A DNA stretch of 64,000 nt from an uncultured Clostridia bacterium (GTDB taxonomy: Bacteria; Bacillota; Clostridia; Lachnospirales; Lachnospiraceae). The notes beneath the pieces were generated by a model that was not told the DNA's origin, did no database searches, and saw only the letters and a list, made by a program, of their open reading frames with translations. The translations under genes were made by a program, and so were the position numbers. The stretch spans positions 1 through 64,000 of the forward strand of contig CANRWA010000005.1 in the NCBI GenBank assembly GCA_947643415.1. The letters are read 5' to 3'. Positions 1 to 12,810 of this stretch are shown here, piece after piece (position 1 is the stretch's first letter; each line of letters begins with the position of its first letter).

Positions 1-60
1 TGTTTTGTTCGAATTTTTCAAGGTTGTTTCACTGTTCAGTTATCAAGGTCCATACCGCCG
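1..60 (-). promoter_or_regulatory. Possible rRNA-operon-associated leader/spacer sequence (window edge)
   Basis: Reverse complement reads GGACCTTGATAACTGAACAGTGAAACAACCTTGAAAAATTCGAACAAAACA, resembling the ACCTTGAxAACTGAACA sequences that flank rRNA genes in Firmicutes; no rRNA gene is visible in the window. Confidence 0.35.
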
Positions 61-268
61 TCTAACCACTGTAATACGGCACTTTTCTCTGCCTCCGCTT
101 CTGTTGTATCACCGCGTCAGCAAAAACTATCTTATCAGAAACATTCTGACTTGTCAACACTTTTTTTCAATTTTTTTCATTTTTCTCATTTTTTTCCTTC
201 TGCCGTATTTCTGACCCACCATTTCTGTGCTGTTGACCTGAAGATAATGCAAGCTTACCTGCACATCC

Positions 269-292
269 TCACTTTGCCTTTGCGGGAATAAA
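269..292 (+). repeat. Dispersed intergenic repeat B, copy 1
   Basis: tcactttgcctttgcgggaataaa; 22/24 identical to 46682-46705. Confidence 0.7.
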
Positions 293-320
293 CCATGCCA
301 TACATTTCTATAAAGATTAA

Positions 321-345
321 GGATGCCTCTGGTGACGAGGCATCC
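321..345 (-). terminator. Candidate terminator downstream of rpoC
   Basis: Inverted repeat ggatgcctc-tggtgac-gaggcatcc just after the rpoC stop codon, followed on the minus strand by a T-rich stretch. Confidence 0.6.
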
Positions 346-383
346 CTTCCTCTCAAAACATATTTATAGATTCACGATTCCAC

Positions 384-3300
384 TTACTCTTCCAGAGCCA
401 CCAGTTCCTCGTCTTCCTGGATCTCCAGTTCTTCCTCCTCTGTAACATCTAATTCCGCATCCGGCTCTTCAACAGTGGAAGCAGCTTCCTTATCTTCTTC
501 CGTCTCTGTCTCCTCTGTGGTCTCCTCAAATACCGGATCTGGCGGATCTAAACTGTCTACCAGGTCACTGTGGAGTTGAATGCTTCGGTAACGTTTCATA
601 CCTGTTCCTGCCGGAATCAGTTTACCAAGAATAACATTCTCTTTCAGACCGATCAACGGATCGATCTTACCTTTTATGGCTGCATCTGTGAGAACTTTTG
701 TTGTCTCCTGGAATGAAGCTGCTGACAGGAATGAATTTGTAGCAAGAGATGCCTTTGTGATGCCCAGGATGATCTGCTTGCCCTCCGGCGGCTCCAGCCC
801 TTCTTTTGTCAGCCTTTCCACCTCATCTTCATAATCCAGTGCATCTACCATGACACCAGGCAGGAAATCAGAATCCCCATTATTTTCAATGCGGATCTTC
901 TTCAGCATCTGGCGCACGATTACCTCAATATGCTTATCATTGATATCAACACCTTGCAGACGGTATACTCTCTGAACTTCACGGAGCATGTAATCCTGTA
1001 CCGCACGCACTCCTTTGATCTTCAGGATATCATGTGGGTTCACGCTGCCTTCTGTCAGTTCATCACCAGCCTCCAGTTCCTGTCCATCCATCACTTTAAT
1101 CCGGGACCCGTATGGGATAAGATATGCCTTGCTCTGCCCGGTTTCATCGTTTGTTACTACAACTTCCCTCTTTTTCTTTGTGTCACGGAGCTGTACCTTC
1201 CCGGCAAACTCAGAAATAATGGCAAGTCCTTTCGGCTTTCTTGCCTCAAAAAGCTCCTCGACACGGGGAAGACCCTGTGTGATATCATCTCCCGCCACAC
1301 CACCAGTATGGAAAGTACGCATGGTAAGCTGTGTACCCGGCTCACCGATAGACTGTGCTGCGATGATCCCCACTGCCTCACCTACCTGAACTGGTTCTTT
1401 CGTCGCCAGATTGAATCCATAACATTTGGCACAGATACCGATATGGGATTTACAGGTCAGGATCGTACGGATCTTTACCTGTGCCTTATCACCAGCATCT
1501 ATGACCGCCTTTGTATTCACGATCCGTGCTGCGCGTTTCGGCGTGATCATATGGTTTGCCTTTACGATTACCTCACCATTGTCATCCAGGATCGTATCGC
1601 AGGAATAGCGGCCTGTAATACGCTCTTCCAACGTCTCAATCACTTCTTTTCCATCCATAAATGCACCGATCCACATACCTGGGAGCTCACTTATATCGCG
1701 GTCCTCGCAGCAGTCATTCTCACGGATCACAAGATCCTGGGATACATCCACCAGACGTCTTGTCAGATATCCGGAGTCCGCTGTACGCAAAGCAGTATCA
1801 GACAGTCCTTTGCGGGCACCGTGGGCAGAAATAAAATACTCCAATACATCCAGTCCCTCACGGAAATTGGACTTGATCGGCAGCTCAATGGTACGGCCTG
1901 ATGTATCTGCCATCAGTCCACGCATACCTGCCAGCTGCTTGATCTGCTTATCTGAACCACGGGCACCAGAATCTGCCATCATAAAAATATTATTGTATTT
2001 ATCAAGACCAGTCAGCAGGGCATGAGTGATCTCATCATCTGCATCTTTCCACGTCTCCACAACAGACTTGTAACGCTCTTCCTCTGTCAGCAGTCCACGA
2101 CGATATTTCTGCGAGATAACTTCCACCGTATCCTCTGCCTCTTTGATGATCTCTTTCTTTGCTGCCGGCACCTCCATATCCGAAATAGATACTGTCATAG
2201 CCGCACGGGTGGAATATTTATATCCAAGAGCCTTGATGGCATCCAGTGTCTCTGCCGTCTTGATGGCCCCCTCATTATTGATGCATTTTTCCAGAATCTG
2301 TTTTAACTGTTTCTTGCCTACATGAAAATCCACTTCCAGCTTAAGGAAGTTCTCTGGATCACTGCGGTCTACAAATCCCAGATCCTGACTGATGATCTCA
2401 TTGAAGATAAAGCGGCCCAAAGTTGACTCAATAATACGGGATTCTACCACACCGTCCTGGTTCTCGCCATAGCGCCTTACTTTGATCTTCGCATGAAGGG
2501 TAATCTCATGATTTTCATATGCAATCATCGCCTCATTCACGTCTTTAAATGCCATTCCCTCTCCCTTAACACCAGGCCTTTCCTGTGTCAGGTAGTAGAT
2601 ACCAAGGACCATATCCTGGGAAGGCACTGCCACAGCACCACCATCGGATGGTTTCAGAAGGTTATTGGGCGACAGAAGCAGGAAACGGCATTCTGCCTGC
2701 GCCTCTACAGAAAGCGGAAGATGCACAGCCATCTGGTCGCCGTCAAAGTCGGCATTAAATGCAGTACATACCAGTGGATGCAGTTTGATCGCCTTGCCCT
2801 CCACCAGTGTAGGCTCAAATGCCTGAATACCAAGGCGGTGCAGGGTAGGGGCACGGTTCAGCATAACAGGATGCTCGCGGATGACCTCTTCCAGAATATC
2901 CCATACAGCAGGCTCCAGTTTCTCTACCATCTTCTTTGCATTCTTTATATTGTGTGCTGTCCCATTTGCCACCAGTTCCTTCATGACAAATGGCTTGAAC
3001 AGCTCAATCGCCATCTCTTTTGGCAGACCACACTGATAAATCTTCAGTTCCGGCCCCACCACGATTACGGAACGCCCCGAATAGTCCACGCGCTTGCCAA
3101 GAAGATTCTGGCGGAAACGTCCCTGTTTTCCTTTCAGCAGGTCAGACAGGGATTTCAGTGCACGGTTGCCTGGACCAGTTACCGGACGGCCGCGGCGGCC
3201 ATTATCAATCAGGGCATCCACTGCCTCCTGGAGCATACGTTTCTCATTGCGCACAATGATATCCGGAGCACCCAACTCCAGCAGTCTTTTAAGACGGTTA

Positions 3301-4115
3301 TTTCGGTTAATGATACGGCGGTACAGATCATTCAGGTCAGAGGTGGCAAAACGTCCGCCGTCCAACTGCACCATAGGACGAAGATCCGGCGGGATTACGG
3401 GAATGACAGTCAATACCATCCAGTCCGGGCTGTTGCCGGACTCGCGGAATGCCTCAACAACTTCCAGCCGCTTGATGATCCTGGCACGTTTCTGCCCCGT
3501 TGACTCTTTCAGCTCTGTTTTCAACTGTTTCGCCTCTTCTTCCAGGTCAATCCGCTGCAGCAGTTCCTGAACAGATTCTGCACCCATTCCAACCCGGAAC
3601 ATATCGCCATAAGTTTCACGGGCTTTCTGGTACTCCTGCTCATTGAGTACCTGTTTTACCTGTATCTCCGGTGTCTCTGACTCCAATACAATATAGGAGG
3701 CAAAATACAACACTTTTTCCAGTACTTTTGGCGAGATATCAAGCATCAGCCCCATGCGGCTGGGAATCCCCTTAAAATACCAGATATGAGAAACAGGAGC
3801 TGCCAGTTCAATGTGTCCCATGCGCTCGCGGCGGACACTTGATTTGGTGACCTCAACGCCGCATCGGTCACACACTACCCCTTTATAACGAACTTTCTTG
3901 TATTTACCACAGTGACACTCCCAGTCCTTACTTGGTCCAAAAATACGTTCACAGTAAAGACCATCTTTCTCCGGCTTCAACGTCCGGTAATTAATTGTCT
4001 CTGGTTTCTTAACCTCTCCGCGGGACCATTCACGGATCCTCTCAGGAGAAGCAAGTCGGATCTTCAATTTATCATATGTTAATGTATTTACAGTGTCATT
4101 TACAAGCTGTGACAT
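384..4115 (-). CDS. rpoC: DNA-directed RNA polymerase subunit beta'
   Basis: [16 protein letters not shown] catalytic motif and zinc-finger [23 protein letters not shown]; start placed at [27 protein letters not shown] rather than the longer ORF start. Confidence 0.98.
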   Translation of the reverse strand: MSQLVNDTVNTLTYDKLKIRLASPERIREWSRGEVKKPETINYRTLKPEKDGLYCERIFGPSKDWECHCGKYKKVRYKGVVCDRCGVEVTKSSVRRERMGHIELAAPVSHIWYFKGIPSRMGLMLDISPKVLEKVLYFASYIVLESETPEIQVKQVLNEQEYQKARETYGDMFRVGMGAESVQELLQRIDLEEEAKQLKTELKESTGQKRARIIKRLEVVEAFRESGNSPDWMVLTVIPVIPPDLRPMVQLDGGRFATSDLNDLYRRIINRNNRLKRLLELGAPDIIVRNEKRMLQEAVDALIDNGRRGRPVTGPGNRALKSLSDLLKGKQGRFRQNLLGKRVDYSGRSVIVVGPELKIYQCGLPKEMAIELFKPFVMKELVANGTAHNIKNAKKMVEKLEPAVWDILEEVIREHPVMLNRAPTLHRLGIQAFEPTLVEGKAIKLHPLVCTAFNADFDGDQMAVHLPLSVEAQAECRFLLLSPNNLLKPSDGGAVAVPSQDMVLGIYYLTQERPGVKGEGMAFKDVNEAMIAYENHEITLHAKIKVRRYGENQDGVVESRIIESTLGRFIFNEIISQDLGFVDRSDPENFLKLEVDFHVGKKQLKQILEKCINNEGAIKTAETLDAIKALGYKYSTRAAMTVSISDMEVPAAKKEIIKEAEDTVEVISQKYRRGLLTEEERYKSVVETWKDADDEITHALLTGLDKYNNIFMMADSGARGSDKQIKQLAGMRGLMADTSGRTIELPIKSNFREGLDVLEYFISAHGARKGLSDTALRTADSGYLTRRLVDVSQDLVIRENDCCEDRDISELPGMWIGAFMDGKEVIETLEERITGRYSCDTILDDNGEVIVKANHMITPKRAARIVNTKAVIDAGDKAQVKIRTILTCKSHIGICAKCYGFNLATKEPVQVGEAVGIIAAQSIGEPGTQLTMRTFHTGGVAGDDITQGLPRVEELFEARKPKGLAIISEFAGKVQLRDTKKKREVVVTNDETGQSKAYLIPYGSRIKVMDGQELEAGDELTEGSVNPHDILKIKGVRAVQDYMLREVQRVYRLQGVDINDKHIEVIVRQMLKKIRIENNGDSDFLPGVMVDALDYEDEVERLTKEGLEPPEGKQIILGITKASLATNSFLSAASFQETTKVLTDAAIKGKIDPLIGLKENVILGKLIPAGTGMKRYRSIQLHSDLVDSLDPPDPVFEETTEETETEEDKEAASTVEEPDAELDVTEEEELEIQEDEELVALEE

Positions 4116-4134
4116 ATTGTAACCGTCCTTTCTA

Positions 4135-7100
4135 TCAATCTGCACTAATGCTGCTGTCATCATCCAGACCATCTACGGTTGTTTCACGGAAACCGGCATC
4201 TTCAAAGGATTCCTCTTCCAGCTCATAGCTCTTGTCATTCATCAGTTCATTGACATTCTCAGAGGATCCCTCTTCCAGGCTTTCACTCATCTGAACCTCA
4301 TTTCCTTCTTCATCCAGAACACTGACATCTAACGCCAGCGCCTGCAGCTCTTTCAGCATGACACGGAAAGATTCCGGAATACCTGGCTCAGAGATATTGT
4401 CGCCCTTTATGATGGCTTCATAAGTTTTCACTCGTCCTACCACATCATCGGACTTCACAGTAAGGATTTCCTGCAATGTGTATGCAGCACCATATGCCTC
4501 CAGCGCCCATACCTCCATCTCTCCGAAACGCTGTCCGCCAAACTGTGCCTTACCGCCAAGCGGCTGCTGTGTTACCAGTGAATAAGGACCTGTTGAACGG
4601 GCATGGATCTTATCATCTACAAGGTGATGCAGTTTTAGATAATGCATGAATCCAATGGTTACTTCACCATCGAAAAATTCACCTGTCCGTCCATCACGGA
4701 GCTGGACTTTTCCATCCTCCTTGATCGGCACACCTTCCCATTCTTTTCTATATTCTTCGTTTGTCAGCAGATATTCCATCACATCCGGATGAAGGATATC
4801 TTTGTATTTCTTTTCAAACTCATCTAATGGCGTATTGACGTAATCATTCGCCAGTTTCAGGGTGTCCATGATATCAATCTCGTTCGCACCGTCAAAGACC
4901 GGCGTTGCCACATTAAAACCGAGCACCTTGGCTGCCAGGCTCAAATGGATCTCCAGTACCTGGCCGATATTCATTCGGGACGGCACACCCAGCGGATTCA
5001 GCACAATATCCAGTGGACGGCCATTTGGCAGAAATGGCATATCTTCGATCGGAAGCACACGGGAAACCACACCCTTATTACCATGACGGCCCGCCATCTT
5101 ATCACCAACCTGAATCTTCCTCTTCTGGGCAATATAGATGCGCACAGACTGATTTACTCCCGGCGGCAGCTCATCCCCATTTTCACGGGTAAACACTTTG
5201 GCATCCACAACGATACCGAACTCACCATGGGGAACTCTCAGAGACGTATCCCTGACCTCACGCGCCTTTTCACCAAAGATCGCACGGAGCAGCCTCTCCT
5301 CTGCTGTCAGCTCTGTCTCACCTTTCGGAGTCACCTTTCCAACTAAAATATCTCCGGCACGGACCTCGGCGCCAATTCGGATAATACCTCTCTCATCCAG
5401 GTCTTTCAGGGCATCATCCCCGACTCCCGGTACATCACGGGTAATCTCCTCCGGTCCCAGCTTGGTGTCACGCGCCTCTGTCTCATATTCATTGATATGA
5501 ACAGAAGTATACACATCTTCCTGTACCAGTCTCTCACTCAGAAGAACCGCATCCTCATAGTTGTAACCTTCCCATGTCATGAATCCGATCAACGGATTCT
5601 TTCCAAGGGCAATCTCTCCGCCGGAGGTAGAAGGACCATCTGCGATCACCTGGCCGGTTTCCACCCGATCCCCCTTTGATACAATAGGACGCTGATTCAT
5701 ACAAGTTCCCTGATTGCTGCGGACAAACTTCTGAAGCCTGTATTCATCCAGATTGCCATCATCCTTACGGATGGTAACACGGTTTGTCTCTGCCCGTTCA
5801 ATGATACCACCCTCTGAGGCAACCACACAGTTACCAGAGTCCACTGCGGCCTTCATCTCAATACCGGTACCAACAACAGCGGCTTCCGTCACCAGAAGCG
5901 GTACCGCCTGACGCTGCATGTTGGAACCCATCAGGGCACGGTTCGCATCATCATTTTCCAGGAATGGAATCATGGCTGTGGCCACGGAAAATACCATTTT
6001 AGGAGACACGTCCATATAATCAATCCTGCTCTTCTCAAACTCAGATGTCTCTTCCCTGAAACGTCCGGAAACCACCTTCCGCACAAAGTGTCCCTCTTCA
6101 TCCAACTGCTCATTCGCCTGCGCCACATGGTAACGGTCCTCTTCATCCGCTGTCATATACACGACCTCATCCGTAACACGGGGATTCTGGGAGTCCGTTT
6201 TGTCCACTTTACGGTATGGTGCTTCCACAAATCCATATTCATTGATACGGGCATAGGAAGCCAGCGAGTTGATCAAACCGATGTTTGGTCCCTCAGGAGT
6301 CTCGATGGGACACATTCTTCCGTAATGGGAATAGTGCACATCACGGACTTCAAACCCGGCACGGTCACGGGACAGACCACCCGGACCAAGGGCAGAAAGA
6401 CGTCTTTTGTGGGTCAGCTCACTCAACGGGTTATTCTGATCCATAAACTGTGACAACTGGGAACTTCCAAAGAATTCCTTCACTGCTGCCGTCACTGGCT
6501 TGATGTTGATCAGCGACTGTGCAGAGATCCCTTCGATATCCTGTGTTGTCATCCTTTCACGTACCACACGCTCCATACGGGACAAGCCGATGCGGTACTG
6601 GTTCTGGAGCAGTTCGCCAACGGCACGGATGCGGCGATTCCCCAGGTGGTCAATGTCATCATCGTTTCCAATGCCATACTCCAGATGCATATTATAATTA
6701 ATGGATGCAAAAATATCTTCTTTTGTGATATGTTTCGGGATCAGCAATGGAACACTCCTGCGGATTGCATCATAGCGGTCCTCTTCCGTATCATTTTCTT
6801 CCAGGATCTTCTTCAGTTCTGGATAATATACGTCCTCTGTAATGCCAAGCGCCTTCTTGTCCGCATTTGGCAAAAATGTATTTAAATCCACCATCATATT
6901 GGAGAGAATTTTCTCTATATGCCCTTCCTCTGTCTCCAACCTGACAAAAGGAACAGCAGCATTCTGTATCTCTGCGGCAAGTTCTTCCGTAACTACCATA
7001 CCAGCTTCTGCCAGCACCTCCCCAGTTTCAGGGCTGACTACGTCTTCCGCCAGTGTAAATCCAGGAATACGGTTACGGAATGCCAGCTTTTTATTAAATT

Positions 7101-7932
7101 TATAACGTCCCACTTTGGCAAGATCATAGCGTCTCACATCAAAAAACATACTGTTGATCAGATTTTCTGCGCTGTCAACGGCAAGCGGCTCACCTGGTCT
7201 CAGCTTCTTATAAAGTTCCAGCAGGCCATCCTGATAATTGTCCGAAGGATCCTTAGCAAAACTTGCCAGGATCTTCGGCTCTTCGCCAAACATGTCCAAG
7301 ATCTCCTGATTCGTCCCCACGCCCAGGGCACGGATCAGAACCGTGATCGGAACTTTTCTGTTTCTGTCTACGCGGACGTAAAATATATCATTGGAGTCAG
7401 TCTCATACTCTAGCCATGCACCACGGTTAGGGATGACTGTAGCGGAATACAATTCTTTACCGATCTTATCATGGGCAATTCCATAATAGATTCCCGGCGA
7501 ACGCACCAACTGGCTTACGATGACACGCTCTGCACCATTGATCACAAAGGTACCTGTGGCAGTCATAAGTGGGAGATCTCCCATAAAGATATCGTGTTCA
7601 CTGATCTCTTCCGTCTCATTATTATGGAGCCTTACCTTGACTTTCAAAGGTGCAGCGTAAGTCGCATCTCTCTCTTTACACTCTTCGATGGAATATTTCA
7701 CATCATCCCTGCACAATTCAAAGCTTACAAATTCCAGGCTCAGATTGCCATTATAGTCCGCGATGGGCGAAATATCGCGGAGAACTTCATTTAAGCCATC
7801 TTCCAGAAACCATTTGTACGATTCTGTCTGAACTTCGATGAGGTTCGGCATCTCCAATACCTCTCTCTGTTTTGAGTAACTCATTCTGACGCCTTCGCCT
7901 GCCTGGACCGGACGTATTCTGTTTTTCTCCAT
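4135..7932 (-). CDS. rpoB: DNA-directed RNA polymerase subunit beta
   Basis: Full-length RpoB motifs ([43 protein letters not shown]); start placed at [14 protein letters not shown]. Confidence 0.98.
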   Translation of the reverse strand: MEKNRIRPVQAGEGVRMSYSKQREVLEMPNLIEVQTESYKWFLEDGLNEVLRDISPIADYNGNLSLEFVSFELCRDDVKYSIEECKERDATYAAPLKVKVRLHNNETEEISEHDIFMGDLPLMTATGTFVINGAERVIVSQLVRSPGIYYGIAHDKIGKELYSATVIPNRGAWLEYETDSNDIFYVRVDRNRKVPITVLIRALGVGTNQEILDMFGEEPKILASFAKDPSDNYQDGLLELYKKLRPGEPLAVDSAENLINSMFFDVRRYDLAKVGRYKFNKKLAFRNRIPGFTLAEDVVSPETGEVLAEAGMVVTEELAAEIQNAAVPFVRLETEEGHIEKILSNMMVDLNTFLPNADKKALGITEDVYYPELKKILEENDTEEDRYDAIRRSVPLLIPKHITKEDIFASINYNMHLEYGIGNDDDIDHLGNRRIRAVGELLQNQYRIGLSRMERVVRERMTTQDIEGISAQSLINIKPVTAAVKEFFGSSQLSQFMDQNNPLSELTHKRRLSALGPGGLSRDRAGFEVRDVHYSHYGRMCPIETPEGPNIGLINSLASYARINEYGFVEAPYRKVDKTDSQNPRVTDEVVYMTADEEDRYHVAQANEQLDEEGHFVRKVVSGRFREETSEFEKSRIDYMDVSPKMVFSVATAMIPFLENDDANRALMGSNMQRQAVPLLVTEAAVVGTGIEMKAAVDSGNCVVASEGGIIERAETNRVTIRKDDGNLDEYRLQKFVRSNQGTCMNQRPIVSKGDRVETGQVIADGPSTSGGEIALGKNPLIGFMTWEGYNYEDAVLLSERLVQEDVYTSVHINEYETEARDTKLGPEEITRDVPGVGDDALKDLDERGIIRIGAEVRAGDILVGKVTPKGETELTAEERLLRAIFGEKAREVRDTSLRVPHGEFGIVVDAKVFTRENGDELPPGVNQSVRIYIAQKRKIQVGDKMAGRHGNKGVVSRVLPIEDMPFLPNGRPLDIVLNPLGVPSRMNIGQVLEIHLSLAAKVLGFNVATPVFDGANEIDIMDTLKLANDYVNTPLDEFEKKYKDILHPDVMEYLLTNEEYRKEWEGVPIKEDGKVQLRDGRTGEFFDGEVTIGFMHYLKLHHLVDDKIHARSTGPYSLVTQQPLGGKAQFGGQRFGEMEVWALEAYGAAYTLQEILTVKSDDVVGRVKTYEAIIKGDNISEPGIPESFRVMLKELQALALDVSVLDEEGNEVQMSESLEEGSSENVNELMNDKSYELEEESFEDAGFRETTVDGLDDDSSISAD

Positions 7933-8082
7933 TGATGATTCACTCCTTGTCTTTTTTACAGAACTGTGGTATAATCTAAATTGTGTAGGGCTAGTGCGCC
8001 TACCATACCACAATAGTGCATTTTCCATCTTACCACAGTTGTAGAGTGGTGTCAAGAGATAATTCCAGATTTTACTATAAAT

Positions 8083-8127
8083 AAAAAGCCAGCAAAAAGT
8101 GCCTAATCTCCTTTTTGCCGGCTTTTT
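8083..8127. terminator. rplL-rpoB intergenic attenuator/terminator hairpin
   Basis: aaaaagccagcaaaaag ... ctttttgccggcttttt inverted repeat between rplL and rpoB, with A/T tracts on both sides. Confidence 0.7.
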
Positions 8128-8162
8128 TATCTGTGATATTTCTCTACTGTTCTGGCAGATTA

Positions 8163-8546
8163 TTATTTCAATGTAACCTTTGCGCCTTCAGCTTCAAGTT
8201 TTGCCTTGATCTCTTCTGCTTCTTCTTTGCTTGCACCTTCTTTTACTACCTTAGGAGCACCATCTACTACTTCTTTTGCTTCCTTCAGTCCAAGACCAGT
8301 TACCTCACGTACCACTTTGATCACCTTAACTTTAGCTGCGCCAACTTCTGTCAGCTCTACATCAAACTCATCTTTCTCTGCTGCGCCGCCTGCTGCGTCT
8401 CCGCCTGCTGCTGCCACTACCACGCCTGCTGCTGCAGATACGCCGAACTCTTCCTCACATGCTTTTACTAAATCATTTAATTCCATTACGCTCATCTCTT
8501 TGATAGCGTCGATAAATTCCTGTGTCGTCATTTTATCTTCCTCCAT
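8163..8546 (-). CDS. rplL: 50S ribosomal protein L7/L12
   Basis: [71 protein letters not shown]. Confidence 0.98.
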   Translation of the reverse strand: MEEDKMTTQEFIDAIKEMSVMELNDLVKACEEEFGVSAAAGVVVAAAGGDAAGGAAEKDEFDVELTEVGAAKVKVIKVVREVTGLGLKEAKEVVDGAPKVVKEGASKEEAEEIKAKLEAEGAKVTLK

Positions 8547-8595
8547 TTAATAATAATAGTTGCCGATAGAACGGCTGTCATAATACAATATCTTC

Positions 8596-9096
8596 TTACT
8601 CTGCTGCCGCTTCGCCCTGTTTCTCTGCGATCTGGTTGAGCACACGGGCAAGATTTGTGATCGGTGACTGCAGGCTTCCCAGCAATTTGGAAATAAGAAC
8701 TTCCTTGGATGGGATCGTTGCGAGCACCTTCACACCAGCTTCGTCATAGTATGTTCCATCTACGACAGCACCTTTGAACTGAAGGGAATCTGCCTCTTTT
8801 GCAAAATCATTCAGAATTCTTGCAGGAGCAGTCTCATCTTCAATACCAAATGCGATGGCAGTTGGTCCTTCCAGATGCTGGTCAAGCTGGGCATAGTCTG
8901 TGCCATCGAATGCAAGATGAAGCATTGTGTTCTTGTATACTTTGTATACGACGCCTGCCTCTCTCATCTGTTTGCGGAGTCTCGTATCCTGCTCCACAGT
9001 CAGGCCGCGATAGTCTACAAGCACTGCTGATTTCGCATCAGCCGCATATCCTTTGATCTCATCAACGATTGGCGCTTTCAATTCGACTTTAGCCAT
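8596..9096 (-). CDS. rplJ: 50S ribosomal protein L10
   Basis: AVLVDYRGLTVEQDTRLRKQMREAGVVYKVYKNTMLHLA; position upstream of rplL. Confidence 0.97.
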   Translation of the reverse strand: MAKVELKAPIVDEIKGYAADAKSAVLVDYRGLTVEQDTRLRKQMREAGVVYKVYKNTMLHLAFDGTDYAQLDQHLEGPTAIAFGIEDETAPARILNDFAKEADSLQFKGAVVDGTYYDEAGVKVLATIPSKEVLISKLLGSLQSPITNLARVLNQIAEKQGEAAAE

Positions 9097-9109
9097 GGGA
9101 TTTTACCTC

Positions 9110-9325
9110 CTTATAAAATTTAGCTTCCGCTATATATTATAAGCTGCCTTTTATTCGGAATAAAAACTTCCCTGTCCACATATCGCAGACAGGGAAGTTC
9201 CAATTACACTTATGGTCATAAATATAATCATCCTCGGCAGGCGCACCGCTTACACCGGAATCCCGGTACCTGCTGTCTACGGCAGTTATAAACTTTTGTC
9301 AGTGTAGCATAAGCTGCACATCCTG
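9110..9325 (-). ncRNA. L10 leader (rplJ mRNA leader) with terminator-like hairpin
   Basis: About 240-bp structured region upstream of rplJ containing aacttccctgtc (9165-9176) / gacagggaagtt (9188-9199) followed by a T-run on the minus strand. Confidence 0.65.
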
Positions 9326-9337
9326 TCAAGGAAAATA

Positions 9338-10030
9338 TCAGCCAAGTTTCAGCGTATTTACCTTGATGCCAGGACCCATCGTACTGGTAAGAGTCACACT
9401 CTTCAGATAGGTTCCCTTTGCACTGGCAGGTTTTGCTTTGATGATGGCATCCATCAAAGTCATGAAATTCTCTGTGAGCTGCTCTTCTGTGAAAGAGACC
9501 TTACCCACAGGACAGTGGATAATATTGGCACGATCCAGACGGTATTCAATCTTACCGGCTTTGATATCATTCACAGCCTTTGTAACATCCATTGTAACCG
9601 TACCGGCCTTCGGATTCGGCATCAGTCCCTTTGGTCCAAGGACACGGCCCAGACGTCCCACAACTCCCATCATATCCGGAGTTGCCACAACAACATCAAA
9701 CTCAAACCATCCCTCGTTCTGGATCTTCGGGATCAGTTCCTCGCCGCCAACATAGTCTGCACCGGCTGCCTCTGCCTCTGCCACTTTATCACCCTTGGCA
9801 AATACAAGCACACGGACAGTCTTACCAGTTCCATGCGGAAGAACTACGGCACCGCGCACCTGCTGTTCTGCGTGACGGCCGTCTACTCCGAGACGGATAT
9901 GAGTTTCTACGGTTTCATCGAATTTTGCAACTGCTGTCTTCTTAACAAGGTCAATTGCTTCGGCCACATCATACTGCGTCATACGGTCAACTAACTTTGC
10001 GGCCTCTGTATACTTTTTACCTCTTTTCAT
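9338..10030 (-). CDS. rplA: 50S ribosomal protein L1
   Basis: [50 protein letters not shown]...[22 protein letters not shown]. Confidence 0.98.
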   Translation of the reverse strand: MKRGKKYTEAAKLVDRMTQYDVAEAIDLVKKTAVAKFDETVETHIRLGVDGRHAEQQVRGAVVLPHGTGKTVRVLVFAKGDKVAEAEAAGADYVGGEELIPKIQNEGWFEFDVVVATPDMMGVVGRLGRVLGPKGLMPNPKAGTVTMDVTKAVNDIKAGKIEYRLDRANIIHCPVGKVSFTEEQLTENFMTLMDAIIKAKPASAKGTYLKSVTLTSTMGPGIKVNTLKLG

Positions 10031-10244
10031 TTTATAAACCTCCTAGTGGTATTAGCGAACATTCCTATCAAAGTTTCCGTTCTTTGATCCGGGGGGAAGA
10101 ACCACAGCCCTGATCAGGCCTTTCGGCTCTGCTGGTAAAATCTGCGATTTTTCCTAAATATTTTTTACAAGAAAATATTCTTTCTCCCACAACGTCCTAA
10201 TGACATTAGTTCTTTGCGATTTATGCCTGTCTTACGATCTAACT

Positions 10245-10670
10245 TTATTCTTCTACCGTGATTCCCATACTTCTTGCTGTTCCGGCGATCATGCTGATGG
10301 CTGCCTCAATGCTTCCCGCATTCAGGTCAGGCATCTTCGTCTCAGCGATCTTCTGAAGTTCTTCTTTGGAAATCGTCGCTACTTTTTTCTTGTTCGGCTC
10401 ACCGGAACCCGACTGGATCTTGCATGCTTTCTTGAGAAGAACAGCCGCCGGCGGAGTCTTTGTCACGAAGCTGAAACTTCTGTCTGCATAGACTGTGATG
10501 ACAACGGGAATGATCATTCCTTCCTGCCCCTGTGTCTTTGCGTTAAACTCCTTTGTGAACTGAGCAATGTTGATTCCATGCTGTCCAAGTGCCGGACCAA
10601 CCGGAGGTGCCGGAGTCGCTTTTCCTGCCGGAATCTGTAACTTAATATATCCTTCAACTTTCTTAGCCAT
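10245..10670 (-). CDS. rplK: 50S ribosomal protein L11
   Basis: [38 protein letters not shown]. Confidence 0.98.
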   Translation of the reverse strand: MAKKVEGYIKLQIPAGKATPAPPVGPALGQHGINIAQFTKEFNAKTQGQEGMIIPVVITVYADRSFSFVTKTPPAAVLLKKACKIQSGSGEPNKKKVATISKEELQKIAETKMPDLNAGSIEAAISMIAGTARSMGITVEE

Positions 10671-10691
10671 TATATTACCTCCATCTAAACA

Positions 10692-11210
10692 TTAAACCTG
10701 TTTCAATTCAGAGAAATCAATCTCAACCGGCGTATCGCGCCCAAACATATCAATGACGATAACTGCCATCTGTTTCGCTGGGTGAACTTCCTGAACAACA
10801 CCATCGGTATCCTGCCATACTCCCTCTGTAACAACGACATGGTCTCCCACAGAAAATGGTGATTCTTCTGCCTGGGCAAGAAATCCCATATTGGTGATCT
10901 CTTCTTCGGTCAGGGGAACCGGTTTGGACCCCGGACCGACAAACCCTGTCACGCCACGTGTGTTTCGCACAACATACCAGGTCTGGTCATTCATGATCAT
11001 ATTGATCAGAACATAAGCGGGAAACATTTTCTTCTGAACCTGTTTCTTCTCGCCGTTCTTCTCTTCCACAACGGTCTGCAGTGGAATCATGACTTCCATG
11101 ATCTGATCCTGCAGATTGCGGTTCTCGATCGTTTTCTCGATATCTGCTTTCACCTTATTCTCGTATCCGGAATAAGTATGAACTACATACCATTTTGCTC
11201 CTTCTGCCAT
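10692..11210 (-). CDS. nusG: Transcription termination/antitermination protein NusG
   Basis: KWYVVHTYSGYENKVKADIEKTIENRNLQD...KOW-like GVWQDTDGVVQEV. Confidence 0.97.
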   Translation of the reverse strand: MAEGAKWYVVHTYSGYENKVKADIEKTIENRNLQDQIMEVMIPLQTVVEEKNGEKKQVQKKMFPAYVLINMIMNDQTWYVVRNTRGVTGFVGPGSKPVPLTEEEITNMGFLAQAEESPFSVGDHVVVTEGVWQDTDGVVQEVHPAKQMAVIVIDMFGRDTPVEIDFSELKQV

Positions 11211-11219
11211 GGCAACCTC

Positions 11220-11423
11220 CTATGAAACAATGTTAAGCAACTGCAGACCATACCGTATTACCCAGTCAATGCCGGCGATCACTACGCCAAGCACAAGGGA
11301 TACGATGATCACAAGTCCGGATTGTTTCACAAGATCTTCTTTCTTCGGCCATGTGCACTTTTTGAATTCGCTCTTCAAATTCTTAAAGAAGCCTGGTTTG
11401 GAAGCCTTTTCTGCTTCACTCAT
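11220..11423 (-). CDS. secE: Preprotein translocase subunit SecE
   Basis: FKNLKSEFKKCTWPKKEDLVKQSGLVIIVSLVLGVVIAGIDWVI; between rpmG and nusG. Confidence 0.95.
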   Translation of the reverse strand: MSEAEKASKPGFFKNLKSEFKKCTWPKKEDLVKQSGLVIIVSLVLGVVIAGIDWVIRYGLQLLNIVS

Positions 11424-11459
11424 ATGACACACATCCTTTCCGAAACATCACACGGGTTA

Positions 11460-11609
11460 CTATTTCGTCTCCTTGTGTAATGTGTGTTTTCTGCAAAATC
11501 TGCAATACTTCTTTGTTTCCATTCTGTCCGGATGGTTCTTCTTGTCTTTGGTCAGATTGTAATTGCGCTGCTTACACTCTGTACATTCCAAAGTAATCTT
11601 AGTACGCAT
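11460..11609 (-). CDS. rpmG: 50S ribosomal protein L33
   Basis: [49 protein letters not shown]. Confidence 0.96.
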   Translation of the reverse strand: MRTKITLECTECKQRNYNLTKDKKNHPDRMETKKYCRFCRKHTLHKETK

Positions 11610-11706
11610 TTTGTCACCTCCGTGATATTTTGTTCTCAAAATTTTAGGCATAAAAAAAAGACCTAATTCATCGCTCAATTAATATACCATATATGCGGCT
11701 GCTGTG

Positions 11707-12702
11707 TCAAGGGTATGTTTTCATTCGGGCAAGTATATCCTTCATGCCATAAACACCGTTAGCATAATTATTTACAGTAGTATCTACTGAACTATGTCCA
11801 AGTTGTTGCTGTGAAAATGCAAGATTTCCCGTATTAGCCATGACAGTAGCATACCAGTGACGGATCATATGAGGAGACATTCCATCTCCATAAGTCCTAA
11901 ATATGGACTGAATATTATACTCATTTAATCTCTTACCATTTTTATTAACAAACACCGCAGCTTTATCTACTATATTATCCAAAGAATCCCTATATTTTAA
12001 CCATTCCTTAATCGCGTTGGTTGCATCTCCTGTAAGATATACCGTTCTTGCTTCTCGTTCGCGAAATATCCCTTTCTCCATAACTTTAATATATGGCATA
12101 TCCTCATTCAGAAATAAGTTGTTAATATCTCACCCCGCAAGTCCTGATTCCCTTATACCAGTTCCTTTTAACACCCTAAGAATAATAAGATTTCTAACTC
12201 TTATAAACTCATCTTTCTTTTTCATAATCTTTTCTTCCATATTCTTTAATTGAGTTTCTGATGGAAATTTTCTGATAAGGTTATTATTAGATGAAATTCC
12301 TTTATATTTTACTCTTTTAAAGAATTCTTTTATATCACCTATCGTTGATTCTTTATAAAAACCAACATTTGAAAGAAAACTTCTGATGATATTTTTTCTT
12401 GCCTCCAATGTTGTAGGTGATATACCATTTTCTTCTTTCTGTCTAAGATATTTACTAATATGTTGTGGATAAAGTTGATTAAAATCCACTATTGTAATAC
12501 TCGAAACAGACTCCTTCTCAATTATCTCTTCTTTAATAAGCCACAACAAAAAATCTTTTAATACAAACCAGTATTTTAATGCTCCATCTTTACTTTCTAT
12601 ATCTTCCAAATAATCTCTAATAAACTTCGGAACATTATCTTCTTTAAATTTTCTCTGCAATTTTTCCGCATTTTTCTTCTGAACTTCATCTTTATAACAC
12701 AT
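11707..12702 (-). pseudogene. Tyrosine recombinase/integrase interrupted by an in-frame TGA
   Basis: ORFs 12130..12702 (SAM-like N-terminus, ends GTGIRESGLAG*) and 11707..12099 (HMIRHWYATVMANTGNLAFSQQQLGHSSVDTTVNNYA) are in the same frame, joined through a single TGA (12130-12132) followed by DINNLFLNEDMPYIKVMEKG. Confidence 0.85.
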
Positions 12703-12810
12703 AATAAATCCATCCTTTCTAAAAATATTACTTCTACATCATACTTCTACATTCAAAAAGAAAAAGCACTAACGATTTCCGTCAATGCTCTTTCCTACAT
12801 TTTGCAACTA

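Noticed and set aside
5-214. 69-aa plus-strand ORF at window start
   Set aside because: AT/T-rich translation (FFLIFFLLPYF) in probable rRNA-flanking noncoding sequence.
930-1901. 323-aa plus-strand ORF antisense to rpoC
   Set aside because: Shadow ORF; the minus-strand frame encodes highly conserved RpoC.
2493-3503. 336-aa plus-strand ORF antisense to rpoC
   Set aside because: Shadow ORF with no recognisable domain, fully overlapping RpoC.
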